This document shows positions 1-7,464 of a stretch of 11,793 nucleotides of DNA, piece after piece. The stretch comes from Pseudomonadota bacterium. Its GTDB lineage: Bacteria > Pseudomonadota > Alphaproteobacteria > Rhizobiales > Rhizobiaceae. Location of the stretch: the NCBI GenBank assembly GCA_023419995.1, contig JAEZXF010000329.1:1-11793 (forward strand), in the 5' to 3' direction. Both the position numbers and the translations under genes were made by a program. The notes under the pieces were generated by a model. That model did no database searches. It was not told the origin of the DNA and saw nothing but the letters and a program-made list of their open reading frames with translations. Within the stretch, counting starts at the first letter, position 1; each line of letters opens with the position of its first letter.

Positions 1-992
1 GCGTCCGACAGCTCGGAAATGTCCTGCCATGTCAGCCTGATGCCGGCGGCAGCGGCCATGGCGATCAGGTGGATGGTGTGGTTGGTCGAGCCGCCGGTGG
101 CGTGCAGGCCGACGACGCCGTTGACCACGCTGCGCTCGTCGAACAGGCGGCCGACCGGCGTGAACGCGTTGCCTTGCGCCGTGATCGCCAGCGCCCGCTT
201 CGCCGCCTCTTTCGTCAGCGCCTCGCGCAGCGGCGTGCCCGGATTGACGAAGGAGGCGCCCGGCGTGTGCAGGCCCATGATCTCCATCAGCATCTGGTTG
301 GAGTTGGCCGTGCCGTAGAAGGTGCAGGTGCCGGGCCCGTGGTAGGACTTCGATTCCGCCTCCAGCAGCTCGGCGCGGCCCACCTTGCCCTCGGCATAGA
401 GCTGGCGCACGCGCGCCTTCTCGTCATTCGGAAGACCGGACGTCATCGGCCCGGCCGGGATGAACACCGCCGGCAGGTGGCCGAAGGTGAGCGCGGCGCT
501 CAGCAGGCCCGGCACGATCTTGTCGCAGACGCCGAGGAAGACGGCGGCGTCGAACATGTTGTGCGACAGGCCGATCGCCGCCGCCATCGCGATCACGTCG
601 CGCGAGAACAGCGACAGCTCCATGCCGGGCATGCCTTGCGTGACGCCGTCGCACATGGCGGGCACGCCGCCCGCCACCTGCGCCACGCCGCCGGCCTCGC
701 GCGCCGCCTCGCGGATGATCGCCGGGAAGGTCTCGAACGGCTGGTGCGCCGACAGCATGTCGTTGTAGGCGGTGACGATGCCGAGGTTGGGCACCCGGTC
801 GCCGGCGAGCGCCGCCTTGTCGCCCGGCGCGCAGGCGGCGAAGCCGTGGGCGAGGTTGCCGCACGACAGCACGCTGCGGTGCGGCCCGGAGGAGATCGCC
901 GCCTCGACCCGCGCGAGATAGGCTTCCCGCGCCGGCTTCGAGCGCTCGGCGATGCGGGCGGTGATGGCTTCGATCTGGCGTCTGGCTGTCAT
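1..992 (-). CDS. edd: Phosphogluconate dehydratase (partial, C-terminus beyond left edge)
   Basis: This enzyme dehydrates 6-phosphogluconate to 2-keto-3-deoxy-6-phosphogluconate, the committed step of the Entner-Doudoroff pathway, using an Fe-S cluster in the cytoplasm. Reading from the ATG at 992 gives 330 residues, starting [20 protein letters not shown], with no stop before the window edge. The family is about 600 residues, so a little over half is visible. Family landmarks are [11 protein letters not shown] (41-51), [13 protein letters not shown] (73-85), [19 protein letters not shown] (114-132), the IlvD/Edd signature [11 protein letters not shown] (156-166), and [13 protein letters not shown] (221-233). 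Cys156 and Cys223 match the conserved cluster-associated cysteines of the family. HATGGSTN (297-304) separates it from unrelated proteins. The other IlvD/Edd member, dihydroxyacid dehydratase, is less likely given the Edd-type N-terminus and the zwf-pgl neighbours. The gene starts 12 bases after the pgl stop, so it is probably co-transcribed and translationally coupled; the ribosome-binding site is weak. Confidence 0.96.
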   Translation of the reverse strand, partial: MTARRQIEAITARIAERSKPAREAYLARVEAAISSGPHRSVLSCGNLAHGFAACAPGDKAALAGDRVPNLGIVTAYNDMLSAHQPFETFPAIIREAAREAGGVAQVAGGVPAMCDGVTQGMPGMELSLFSRDVIAMAAAIGLSHNMFDAAVFLGVCDKIVPGLLSAALTFGHLPAVFIPAGPMTSGLPNDEKARVRQLYAEGKVGRAELLEAESKSYHGPGTCTFYGTANSNQMLMEIMGLHTPGASFVNPGTPLREALTKEAAKRALAITAQGNAFTPVGRLFDERSVVNGVVGLHATGGSTNHTIHLIAMAAAAGIRLTWQDISELSD

Positions 993-1004
993 GGCGTGGG
1001 TCTT

Positions 1005-1703
1005 TCAGTTCGTCCAGTAGACGGGCACCTTCCGCCTCGCATGGGCGAAGACGGCGCTGACGGGCCGTTGCCCGCCGGGCGACAGCGCCGCTTCGAGCGC
1101 GCGGCGCTTCTCCTCCCCCTCTATGTGGAGCGCGAGGAAGCCCGCTTCCAGCAGCCGCGACAGCGGCAGCGTCAGCCGCGGCTCGCCGGCGCTCGCCGCA
1201 TGGACCGGCAGCACCAGCGCGTCGCCCGCCGGGTCGAGAAGCGCGTCGAGCCCCGCAGCGTCGGGGAAGAACGAGGCGGTGTGGCCGTCCGCCCCCATGC
1301 CGAGGATCGCGGCGTCGAGCGGCCACGGCAGGCGGGCCAGATCGGCGCTCGCCAGCGCTGCCGCCTGTTCGACGCTCGCGGCCGGGCGGTAGAGCGGCGC
1401 GAGGCGCGCAGCAGTCGCCTCATTCGTAAGAAGATACTTACGCATGAGCGCCGCGTTGGAGCGCGGCGAATCTTCCGGCACGAAGCGTTCGTCCACCAGC
1501 GTCACCGTCACCTTCGACCATTCCAGCGTCTGCCTTGACAGCGCCGCGAAGAAACGCTGCGGCGTCGTCCCGCCGGAGACGGCGAGGAACGCCTGCCCGC
1601 GCCGCTCGATGGCGTCGGCGAGCGCCTGCGCTACCGTCTCCGCAAGCGTGGCGGCAAGCGCCTCGGGCGAGGGGAAGGCGCGCCAGTCGGGCAGGGCGCT
1701 CAT
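1005..1703 (-). CDS. pgl: 6-phosphogluconolactonase
   Basis: This enzyme hydrolyses 6-phosphoglucono-delta-lactone to 6-phosphogluconate, between Zwf and Edd. From the chosen start MSALPDWRAF the product has 232 residues, normal for the DevB/SOL-type Pgl family. Family motifs are AVSGGTTP (41-48), the phosphate-binding loop; DERFVPEDSPRSN (71-83); and GMGADGHTASFFP (135-147), which carries the conserved His141. The frame is open upstream to an ATG at 1751, which would add 16 residues (MQDGAPIRPS...). I prefer 1703 because the alignable fold begins just after it, while the extra segment is low-complexity and runs toward the repeat element. Neither start has a strong Shine-Dalgarno sequence, so the choice is uncertain. 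The gene is the middle member of zwf-pgl-edd, separated from zwf by 228 bases that hold a RIME-like repeat. Confidence 0.95.
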   Translation of the reverse strand: MSALPDWRAFPSPEALAATLAETVAQALADAIERRGQAFLAVSGGTTPQRFFAALSRQTLEWSKVTVTLVDERFVPEDSPRSNAALMRKYLLTNEATAARLAPLYRPAASVEQAAALASADLARLPWPLDAAILGMGADGHTASFFPDAAGLDALLDPAGDALVLPVHAASAGEPRLTLPLSRLLEAGFLALHIEGEEKRRALEAALSPGGQRPVSAVFAHARRKVPVYWTN

Positions 1704-1761
1704 GCCGGCGGCCCCGAAAGGCGATGGCCGGATGGGCGCTCCATCCTGCATGAACCGCGCC

Positions 1762-1887
1762 GCCCCTCATCCCGCTGCCGCGACCTTCTCCCCGTGAACG
1801 GGGAGAAGGAGACCGGCCGCAACCTCGCCGCTTCTTCCCCTTCTCCCCGTTCACGGGGAGAAGGTGCCCGAAGGGCGGATGAGGGGC
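1762..1887. repeat. RIME-like palindromic intergenic element, copy A (between zwf and pgl)
   Basis: The element is 126 bp and built as nested inverted repeats. The outer 11-bp arms GCCCCTCATCC (1762-1772) and GGATGAGGGGC (1877-1887) are perfect complements. Inside are two 26-base palindromes at 1784-1809 and 1839-1864, each with 12-bp perfect arms (CCTTCTCCCCGT / ACGGGGAGAAGG) around a 2-base centre; each is the reverse complement of the other. A small hairpin GCCC-GAA-GGGC lies at 1866-1876. This matches the double-palindrome design of rhizobial intergenic mosaic elements (RIME); the exact class name is my inference. The element lies in the zwf-pgl spacer, so it should be transcribed within the operon mRNA, where it could form stable stem-loops affecting mRNA decay or read-through. 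A second copy lies at 5199-5321. Confidence 0.9.
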
Positions 1888-1931
1888 AGCGCGAACGGTG
1901 CCGGAAGGGGAGCAATGTCACAGCCCCGTTC

Positions 1932-3401
1932 TCACACGCTCTCGTGCCAGGTGCGGCCGTCGCGCTCGATCAGGGCGATCGAGCCGGAGGGGCCCCATGT
2001 GCCGGCGGTGTAGCCCTGAACCGGCTGGCGGTTGTCGGCCCAGGCCGCCTGGATCGGGTCGATCCATGCCCACGCCGCCTCGACCTCGTCGCGGCGCATG
2101 AACAGCGTCTGGTTGCCGCGCACCACGTCCATGATCAGCCGTTCGTAGGCGTCGGGGTTGCGCACGTCGAAGGCCTCGGCGAAGCTCATGTCGAGCGGCA
2201 CGTGGCGCAGCCGCATGCCGCCGGGGCCGGGGTCCTTGATCATCAGCCACTGCTTGACGCCCTCGTTCGGCTGCAGCCGGATGACGAGCTGGTTCGCCGC
2301 CACCGTGCCGGCGCCCTCGCCGAAGATCGAGTGCGGCACCGGCTTGAACTGGATGCAGATCTCCGAGACGCGCTCGGCCAGCCGCTTGCCGGTGCGGAGA
2401 TAGAACGGCACGCCCGCCCAGCGCCAGTTGGCGATCTCCGCCTTGAGCGCGACGAAGGTCTCGGTGTCGCTGTCCCTGCCGAGCTCCTGCGTGTAACCCT
2501 TGACCGCCCCGCCGTCGGTCGCGCCGGCCCGGTACTGGCCGCGCACGGTCAGCTTCTGCGCCTCGCCGTTGTCGATGCGCCGGAGCGAGCGCAGGATCTT
2601 CAGCTTCTCGTCGCGCACCGCGTCGGCGTCCATCGACGACGGCGGCTCCATCGCGGTCAGGCACAGGAGCTGCAGCATGTGGTTCTGCACCATGTCGCGC
2701 AAGGCGCCGGCCGTGTCGTAGTAGGAGACGCGGTCCTCCAACCCCACCGTCTCGGCCACGGTGATCTGGACGTGGTCGATATGGGCCGAGTTCCACAGCG
2801 GCTCGTAGAGCGCGTTGGCGAAGCGCAGCACCATCAGGTTCTGCACCGTCTCCTTGCCGAGATAGTGGTCGATGCGGAAGATCTGGTGCTCCGCGAAGAC
2901 GCGGCCGATGGCGTCGTTCAGCGCCCGCGCGCCGGCAAGGTCGCGGCCGATCGGCTTCTCGACGACGATGCGGGCGTCGCCGCCGGCGAGGTCGTGGCGG
3001 GCGAGGTGGCCGGCGATGGCGCCGAACAGCGCCGGCGCGACGGCGAGGTAGAAGACGCGCACCGCCCTGCTGCCCGCCGCCATCGCCTTCAGTCGCTCGA
3101 AGCCGTCGCCGCTGCGGGCGTCGACCCGCACGTAGGACAGGCGCGCCAGGAACCGGCCCAGCTCGTCGTCGTCGATCTCCTCGGCCCTGACGTGCCCGCG
3201 GATCGCCTTGGCCGCGAAGTCGCGGTAGGCCTCGTCCGACACGGCCGAGCGCGAGGCGGCGATGATGCGCGTCGGCTCGCTGAACTGCCCCGCCTTCTGC
3301 CGCTGGTAGAGCGCCGGCAGCAGCTTGCGCTCGGAGAGGTCGCCGGTGCCGCCGAAGACGACGAAATCGAACGGTTCGACTGGAATGATCTGGCTGGTCA
3401 T
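1932..3401 (-). CDS. zwf: Glucose-6-phosphate 1-dehydrogenase
   Basis: This enzyme oxidises glucose-6-phosphate to 6-phosphogluconolactone with NAD(P)+, the first step of the Entner-Doudoroff and pentose phosphate routes. The product has 489 residues, normal for bacterial Zwf (about 490). It has the N-terminal nucleotide-binding motif FGGTGDLSERKL (16-27), EKPIGRDL (148-155), and the active-site signature RIDHYLGKETVQN (176-188), in which His179 is the substrate phosphate-binding residue of the family. His241 in QNHMLQLL (239-246) fits the general base. The C-terminal half (YTQELGRDSDTETFVALK, FYLRTGKRL) is the normal G6PDH domain. The frame is open upstream to 3467, but the start at 3401 (MTSQIIPVEPFDF) is preferred: it has GAGG four bases upstream and the longer form would begin inside the promoter/operator region. 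It is the first gene of zwf-pgl-edd and diverges from the aldehyde dehydrogenase gene. Confidence 0.97.
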   Translation of the reverse strand: MTSQIIPVEPFDFVVFGGTGDLSERKLLPALYQRQKAGQFSEPTRIIAASRSAVSDEAYRDFAAKAIRGHVRAEEIDDDELGRFLARLSYVRVDARSGDGFERLKAMAAGSRAVRVFYLAVAPALFGAIAGHLARHDLAGGDARIVVEKPIGRDLAGARALNDAIGRVFAEHQIFRIDHYLGKETVQNLMVLRFANALYEPLWNSAHIDHVQITVAETVGLEDRVSYYDTAGALRDMVQNHMLQLLCLTAMEPPSSMDADAVRDEKLKILRSLRRIDNGEAQKLTVRGQYRAGATDGGAVKGYTQELGRDSDTETFVALKAEIANWRWAGVPFYLRTGKRLAERVSEICIQFKPVPHSIFGEGAGTVAANQLVIRLQPNEGVKQWLMIKDPGPGGMRLRHVPLDMSFAEAFDVRNPDAYERLIMDVVRGNQTLFMRRDEVEAAWAWIDPIQAAWADNRQPVQGYTAGTWGPSGSIALIERDGRTWHESV

Positions 3402-3713
3402 GCTGCCTCGGCAGGCTTGGTTCGCGGTCTGGACATGCCTATAGTCTAATCGATTTAAAAGCACCACCTAAATCGACGCGGGCGGTACCATTCCGGAAGG
3501 CGCGACGCAGCGCGGCCGTAATGTGCACGCCGCTTCCGGCAGGAGGCGCGCCGGGAGGAAGCGGGGAGCGGCGATCCGCCTTTTCGGATGCGACCGGGCT
3601 TTTCCCTTGACAGGCGTTCTCCCGCTGGTTTTGTCAGCGCCATCGAACTGGTCCATCGCGCCCTGCCCGGCAGGAGTATAGGACGGGCCATTCCCTGACA
3701 TGGAGCAAACACC
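3402..3713. other. Divergent intergenic region zwf / aldehyde dehydrogenase (312 bp)
   Basis: I see no convincing gene here. The zwf-proximal part (about 3438-3476) is sharply AT-rich compared with its surroundings and carries the operator-like repeat described separately. On the minus strand, TATAGG (3439-3444) could be a -10 box for zwf, but the -35 hexamer 17 bases upstream (TGGTGC) is poor. On the plus strand, a perfect -35-like TTGACA lies at 3607-3612, but the 17-base spacing leads only to TTTGTC, so the promoter call for the aldehyde dehydrogenase gene is weak. A 13-bp palindrome, CCTGCC-C-GGCAGG (3662-3674), lies about 40 bases before that gene and could be a protein site. A small stem ATCCG-N6-CGGAT is at 3574-3589. 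Confidence 0.5.
3448..3476. promoter_or_regulatory. Candidate LacI-type operator within the zwf promoter region
   Basis: AATCGATT (3448-3455) is an 8-bp palindrome that fits the AANCGNTT core common to LacI-family operators. It overlaps a longer inverted repeat, TCGATTTA (3450-3457) and TAAATCGA (3469-3476), with 8-bp perfect arms and an 11-base spacer. The block is AT-rich in GC-rich DNA and sits 47-75 bases upstream of the zwf start, where the zwf promoter must be; bound there, a regulator would block RNA polymerase. The palindromes are seen directly; the regulator family and the repressive role are inference, and no regulator gene is in the window. Confidence 0.4.
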
Positions 3714-5189
3714 ATGGGCACCCCTCTGATCCTTTCGGTCGCCGAAGGCGCGGCCTTCATGAACCTGATCGACGGCCGGCCGGCCGACGCCCTGTCGGGC
3801 GCGCGCATCGACGTCGCCTCGCCCTCCGACGGCAAGGTCTTCGCCTCCATTCCAGCATCCGGCGCCGCCGATGTCGACCTCGCGGTCAGGTCGGCCTACC
3901 GCGCCTTCCACGAGGGGCCGTGGAGCCGCATGCCGGCGGTGGAGCGCGGCCGCTGCCTGACGCGCCTGTTCCACCTCGTCGAGAAGCACGGCGAGGAGCT
4001 CGCCGCGCTGGAGTCCCGCGACACCGGCAAGCCGGCCCGCCAGGGCAAGGCCGACGTCACGTCGACCATGCGCTACTACGAGTTCTACGGCGGCGCGGCC
4101 GACAAGATCCATGGCGACACCATTCCCTTCCTCGACGGCTACACCGCGCTCACCCTGCGCGAGCCGCACGGCGTCGTCGCCGGCATCATCCCGTGGAACT
4201 ATCCGATGCAGATCCTCGCCCGCGTCGCGGGTGCCGCGCTCGCCATGGGCAACACGCTGGTGGTCAAGCCGGCCGAGGACGCCTCGCTGACGACGGTGCG
4301 CATCGCCCAGCTCGCGCTCGAGGCCGGCGTGCCCGAGGGCGTGTTCAACGTCGTCACCGGCTACGGCCGCGACGCGGGCGCGGCGCTGTCGTCGCATCCG
4401 CTGGTCGACTACGTCCCCTTCACCGGCTCGCCGCTGACCGGCACCGCGATCCAGCAGGCCGCCGCCGTCAACAACCGCGGCGTCACCATGGAGCTCGGCG
4501 GCAAGTCGCCGCAGATCGTCTTCGCCGATGCCGATCTCGACGCGGCGGTTCCCGTGCTCGTCAACGCCATCATCCAGAACGGCGGCCAGACCTGCTCGGC
4601 CGGCAGCCGCGTCCTGATCGAGAGGCCGGTCTACGAGCGCGTCGCCGCCGAGCTTGCCGCGCGCTTCTCGAAGCTGGTCGCCGGCCCGCATCAAGCCGAC
4701 CTCGACCTCGGCCCGCTGATCAACGGGAAGCAGCGCGACCGCGTCGCCGGCATGGTCGCCGCGGCGAAGGAGGCGGGCGTCTCCATCCTCGCCGAAGGCT
4801 CGGTCCATGCCGATGCGCCCAAGGGCGGCTACTACCAGGCGCCGGTGCTGTTCGGCTCGGTCGACCCTGAGGCCGTCATCGCCCAGGAGGAGGTGTTCGG
4901 CCCGGTGCTGGCGCTGTTCCCGTTCGAGGGCGAGGAGGAGGCGGTGCGGCTGGCCAATTCCACCGAGTTCGGCCTCGTAGCCTCCGTGTGGACGAAGGAC
5001 GGCGCGCGCCAGCACCGCGTCGCCAAGCGCGTGCGCGCCGGCCAGGTCTTCGTCAACGGCTACGGCGCCGGCGGCGGCATCGAGCTGCCCTTCGGCGGCT
5101 TCAAGAAATCCGGCCACGGCCGCGAGAAGGGCTTCGAGGCCCTCTACGACATGAGCGCGACCAAGACGGTCGTGTTCAACCACGGGTAG
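3714..5189 (+). CDS. Aldehyde dehydrogenase family protein (NAD(P)+-dependent)
   Basis: This is a cytoplasmic enzyme oxidising an aldehyde to the carboxylic acid with NAD(P)+. The product has 491 residues, typical of the ALDH superfamily. Key residues are all present: Asn162 in IIPWNYPMQ (oxyanion), Lys185 in VVKPAE (cofactor), the general base Glu260 in MELGGKSPQ (259-267), the nucleophile Cys294 in NGGQTCSAGSR (289-299), and EEVFGP (392-397). The C-terminus ELPFGGFKKSGHGREKG (457-473) is the usual cofactor/oligomer region. The start at 3714 has GGAG eight bases upstream; an internal ATG at 3759 (MNLIDGRPAD) would also give a complete enzyme and has a GAAGG-like site, so the N-terminal 15 residues are uncertain. 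The substrate cannot be read from sequence. It does not look like a close PuuC match, so I do not assign it to the putrescine route further right. The SDR gene follows on the same strand 164 bases later, suggesting a paired alcohol/aldehyde oxidation. Confidence 0.92.
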   Translation: MGTPLILSVAEGAAFMNLIDGRPADALSGARIDVASPSDGKVFASIPASGAADVDLAVRSAYRAFHEGPWSRMPAVERGRCLTRLFHLVEKHGEELAALESRDTGKPARQGKADVTSTMRYYEFYGGAADKIHGDTIPFLDGYTALTLREPHGVVAGIIPWNYPMQILARVAGAALAMGNTLVVKPAEDASLTTVRIAQLALEAGVPEGVFNVVTGYGRDAGAALSSHPLVDYVPFTGSPLTGTAIQQAAAVNNRGVTMELGGKSPQIVFADADLDAAVPVLVNAIIQNGGQTCSAGSRVLIERPVYERVAAELAARFSKLVAGPHQADLDLGPLINGKQRDRVAGMVAAAKEAGVSILAEGSVHADAPKGGYYQAPVLFGSVDPEAVIAQEEVFGPVLALFPFEGEEEAVRLANSTEFGLVASVWTKDGARQHRVAKRVRAGQVFVNGYGAGGGIELPFGGFKKSGHGREKGFEALYDMSATKTVVFNHG

Positions 5190-5198
5190 GAAAGCGCC

Positions 5199-5321
5199 GC
5201 CTCTCATCCGCCCTTCGGGCATCTTCTCCCCGTGAACGGGGAGAAGGGAAAGCGGGAACGTCGCGGCCAGCCCTCTTCTCCTCGTTCACGGGAAGAGGAT
5301 GCCGGCGGGCAGGCGAGGGGC
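5199..5321. repeat. RIME-like palindromic intergenic element, copy B (between ALDH and SDR genes)
   Basis: This second copy has the same design as the element at 1762-1887. Its first 49 bases (5199-5247) match the minus strand of copy A (1887-1839) at 47 of 49 positions by my count. It has the GCCC-TTC-GGGC hairpin (5210-5220) and an 11-bp-arm palindrome CTTCTCCCCGT / ACGGGGAGAAG (5223-5246). The second palindrome (about 5272-5298, CCTCTTC...GAAGAGG) and the right outer arm (5311-5321) are clearly eroded. The element ends 32 bases before the SDR start and begins 9 bases after the ALDH stop, so it fills most of the intergenic space and should be carried on any ALDH-SDR transcript. Confidence 0.88.
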
Positions 5322-5353
5322 AGCGCGGCGGAAAACAGAAGAAAGGAACTTCG

Positions 5354-6103
5354 ATGGCACGTCTCGCAAACAAGGTCGCAATCGTCACCGGCGCGGCCTC
5401 CGGCTTCGGCGAGGGCATCGCCAAGCGCTTCGCCGAGGAAGGCGCCAGGGTCGTGGTCGCAGACCTGAACGTCAAGGGCGCCGAGCGCGTCGCGGGCGAG
5501 ATCGGCGAGGCGGCCGTCGCCGTGCAGGTCGATGTGTCGCAGCGCGCTGAGGTCGAGCGCATGGTGGCGACGGCCATGGACGCCTTCGGCCGCGTCGATA
5601 CCATGATCAACAATGCCGGCTACACCCATCGCAACGGCGACCTGCTCAAGGTCGAGGAAGACACCTTCGACCTCATCACCGCCGTCAACATGAAGGCGAT
5701 CTACTATTCGACGCTCGCCGTCACGCCGATCATGGAGAAGCAGGGCGGCGGCTCGATCATCACCACCGCCTCGACGGCGGGCCTGCGCCCGCGTCCGGGC
5801 CTGACCTGGTACAACGCCTCCAAGGGCTGGGCGATCACCGCGACGAAGTCGATGGCGGTCGAGCTGGCGCCGAAGAACATCCGCGTCAACGCGCTGTGCC
5901 CGGTGGCGGGCGAGACCGGCATGCTCGCTCAGTTCATGGGCGAGGACACGCCGGAGCTGCGCGCCAAGTTCCGCGCCTCGATCCCGCTCGGCCGGCTGTC
6001 GACGCCGCTCGACATCGCCAACGCCGCGCTGTGGCTCGCCTCCGACGAGGCCGCCTTCATCACCGGCGTGGCGCTCGAGGTCGACGGCGGCCGCTGCATC
6101 TGA
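5354..6103 (+). CDS. Classical short-chain dehydrogenase/reductase (SDR)
   Basis: This is a soluble NAD(P)-dependent oxidoreductase acting on an alcohol or ketone of unknown identity. The product has 249 residues, the standard length of classical SDRs. It has the dinucleotide motif TGAASGFG (12-19), Asp37 at the end of the second strand (VVVADLN), which favours NAD(H) over NADP(H), NNAG (86-89), Asn112, and the catalytic set Ser140, Tyr153 and Lys157 (S-x12-Y-x3-K). After the catalytic region it has NALCPVAGETGML (179-191) and ends in a typical SDR C-terminus (FITGVALEVDGGRCI). The ATG at 5354 is preceded by AAAGGAAC, a good ribosome-binding site. The same frame is open far upstream through the ALDH gene, but that reading is not coding. 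Such proteins are often labelled 3-oxoacyl-ACP reductase or glucose dehydrogenase; neither is proven here. Its place after an aldehyde dehydrogenase suggests oxidation of a primary alcohol or sugar alcohol (inference). Confidence 0.94.
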   Translation: MARLANKVAIVTGAASGFGEGIAKRFAEEGARVVVADLNVKGAERVAGEIGEAAVAVQVDVSQRAEVERMVATAMDAFGRVDTMINNAGYTHRNGDLLKVEEDTFDLITAVNMKAIYYSTLAVTPIMEKQGGGSIITTASTAGLRPRPGLTWYNASKGWAITATKSMAVELAPKNIRVNALCPVAGETGMLAQFMGEDTPELRAKFRASIPLGRLSTPLDIANAALWLASDEAAFITGVALEVDGGRCI

Positions 6104-6121
6104 CGCCGGGCGACGTTGCGG

Positions 6122-6155
6122 ACGGCGGCTGCCGGGGCCCGGCGGCCGCCGTTTT
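6122..6155 (+). terminator. Intrinsic terminator after the SDR gene
   Basis: A long GC-rich stem-loop is followed directly by a T run. The arms ACGGCGGC (6122-6129) and GCCGCCGT (6145-6152) pair perfectly. The inner GCCGG (6131-6135) and CCGGC (6139-6143) extend the stem after one T-G wobble, leaving a 3-base loop. TTTT covers 6152-6155. It begins 18 bases after the SDR stop and should end the ALDH-SDR transcript, leaving the KAS III-like gene as a separate unit. Confidence 0.85.
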
Positions 6156-6238
6156 GCGTGGCGGCGATCTGCCGGCTTTTCACCGGCGTTTCCTCGTGTA
6201 AGAGAGAGTGAAGAGCAGAACATAATCTGGGAAACGCC

Positions 6239-7375
<1,137 letters not shown>

Positions 7376-7381
7376 CGCGAA

Positions 7382-7402
7382 GGCCGGCGAAATCCGCCGG
7401 CC
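7382..7402 (+). terminator. Stem-loop after the KAS III-like gene (weak terminator candidate)
   Basis: GGCCGGCG (7382-7389) and CGCCGGCC (7395-7402) form a perfect 8-bp GC stem with a 5-base loop, six bases after the stop codon. No T tract follows, so it is not a standard intrinsic terminator; it may protect the 3' end of the message or be a partial terminator before the permease gene. Confidence 0.45.
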
Positions 7403-7435
7403 GGCGGAACGACCCTCCGCCCCGTCCGTTTACGT

Positions 7436-7457
7436 CCCGGCTTGATCGCAAGCCGGG
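7436..7457 (+). promoter_or_regulatory. Hairpin overlapping the ribosome-binding region of the permease gene
   Basis: CCCGGCTTG (7436-7444) and CAAGCCGGG (7449-7457) form a perfect 9-bp stem with a 4-base ATCG loop. The only purine run that could act as a Shine-Dalgarno is the G6 tract at 7455-7460, five bases before the ATG at 7465; its first three bases are locked in the stem. The fold would limit ribosome access and may set low or regulated expression. The pairing is seen; control is inference. It could instead be a terminator-like structure of the upstream gene, but no T run follows. Confidence 0.5.
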
Positions 7458-7464
7458 GGGCCGC

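Noticed and set aside
424..1326. A 300-codon minus-strand open frame on the same strand as edd.
   Set aside because: It is out of frame with the real edd reading, spans the edd-pgl junction and has a low-complexity product. The true edd frame is simply cut by the window edge.
69..1538. A 489-codon plus-strand open frame across the left end.
   Set aside because: It is antisense to edd and pgl, whose minus-strand products carry full family motifs. Its translation is Arg/Ala/Gly/His-rich low complexity, as expected for a shadow frame in GC-rich DNA.
1762..1887. Possible CRISPR-like or transposon-end interpretation of the palindromes at copy A.
   Set aside because: There are only two inverted palindromes, no regular spacers and no adjacent transposase or cas gene; the layout matches a rhizobial palindromic intergenic element.
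1794..3449. A 551-codon plus-strand open frame opposite zwf.
   Set aside because: It is a shadow of zwf, starts inside the repeat element, and its product is repetitive and matches no recognisable fold.
3607..3635. Sigma70-type promoter for the aldehyde dehydrogenase gene built on TTGACA.
   Set aside because: The -35 box is perfect but no acceptable -10 box lies at 16-18 bases; kept only as a note in the intergenic entry.
3468..5222. A 584-codon minus-strand open frame opposite the aldehyde dehydrogenase gene.
   Set aside because: Antisense to a gene with all catalytic residues; no motifs and biased composition.
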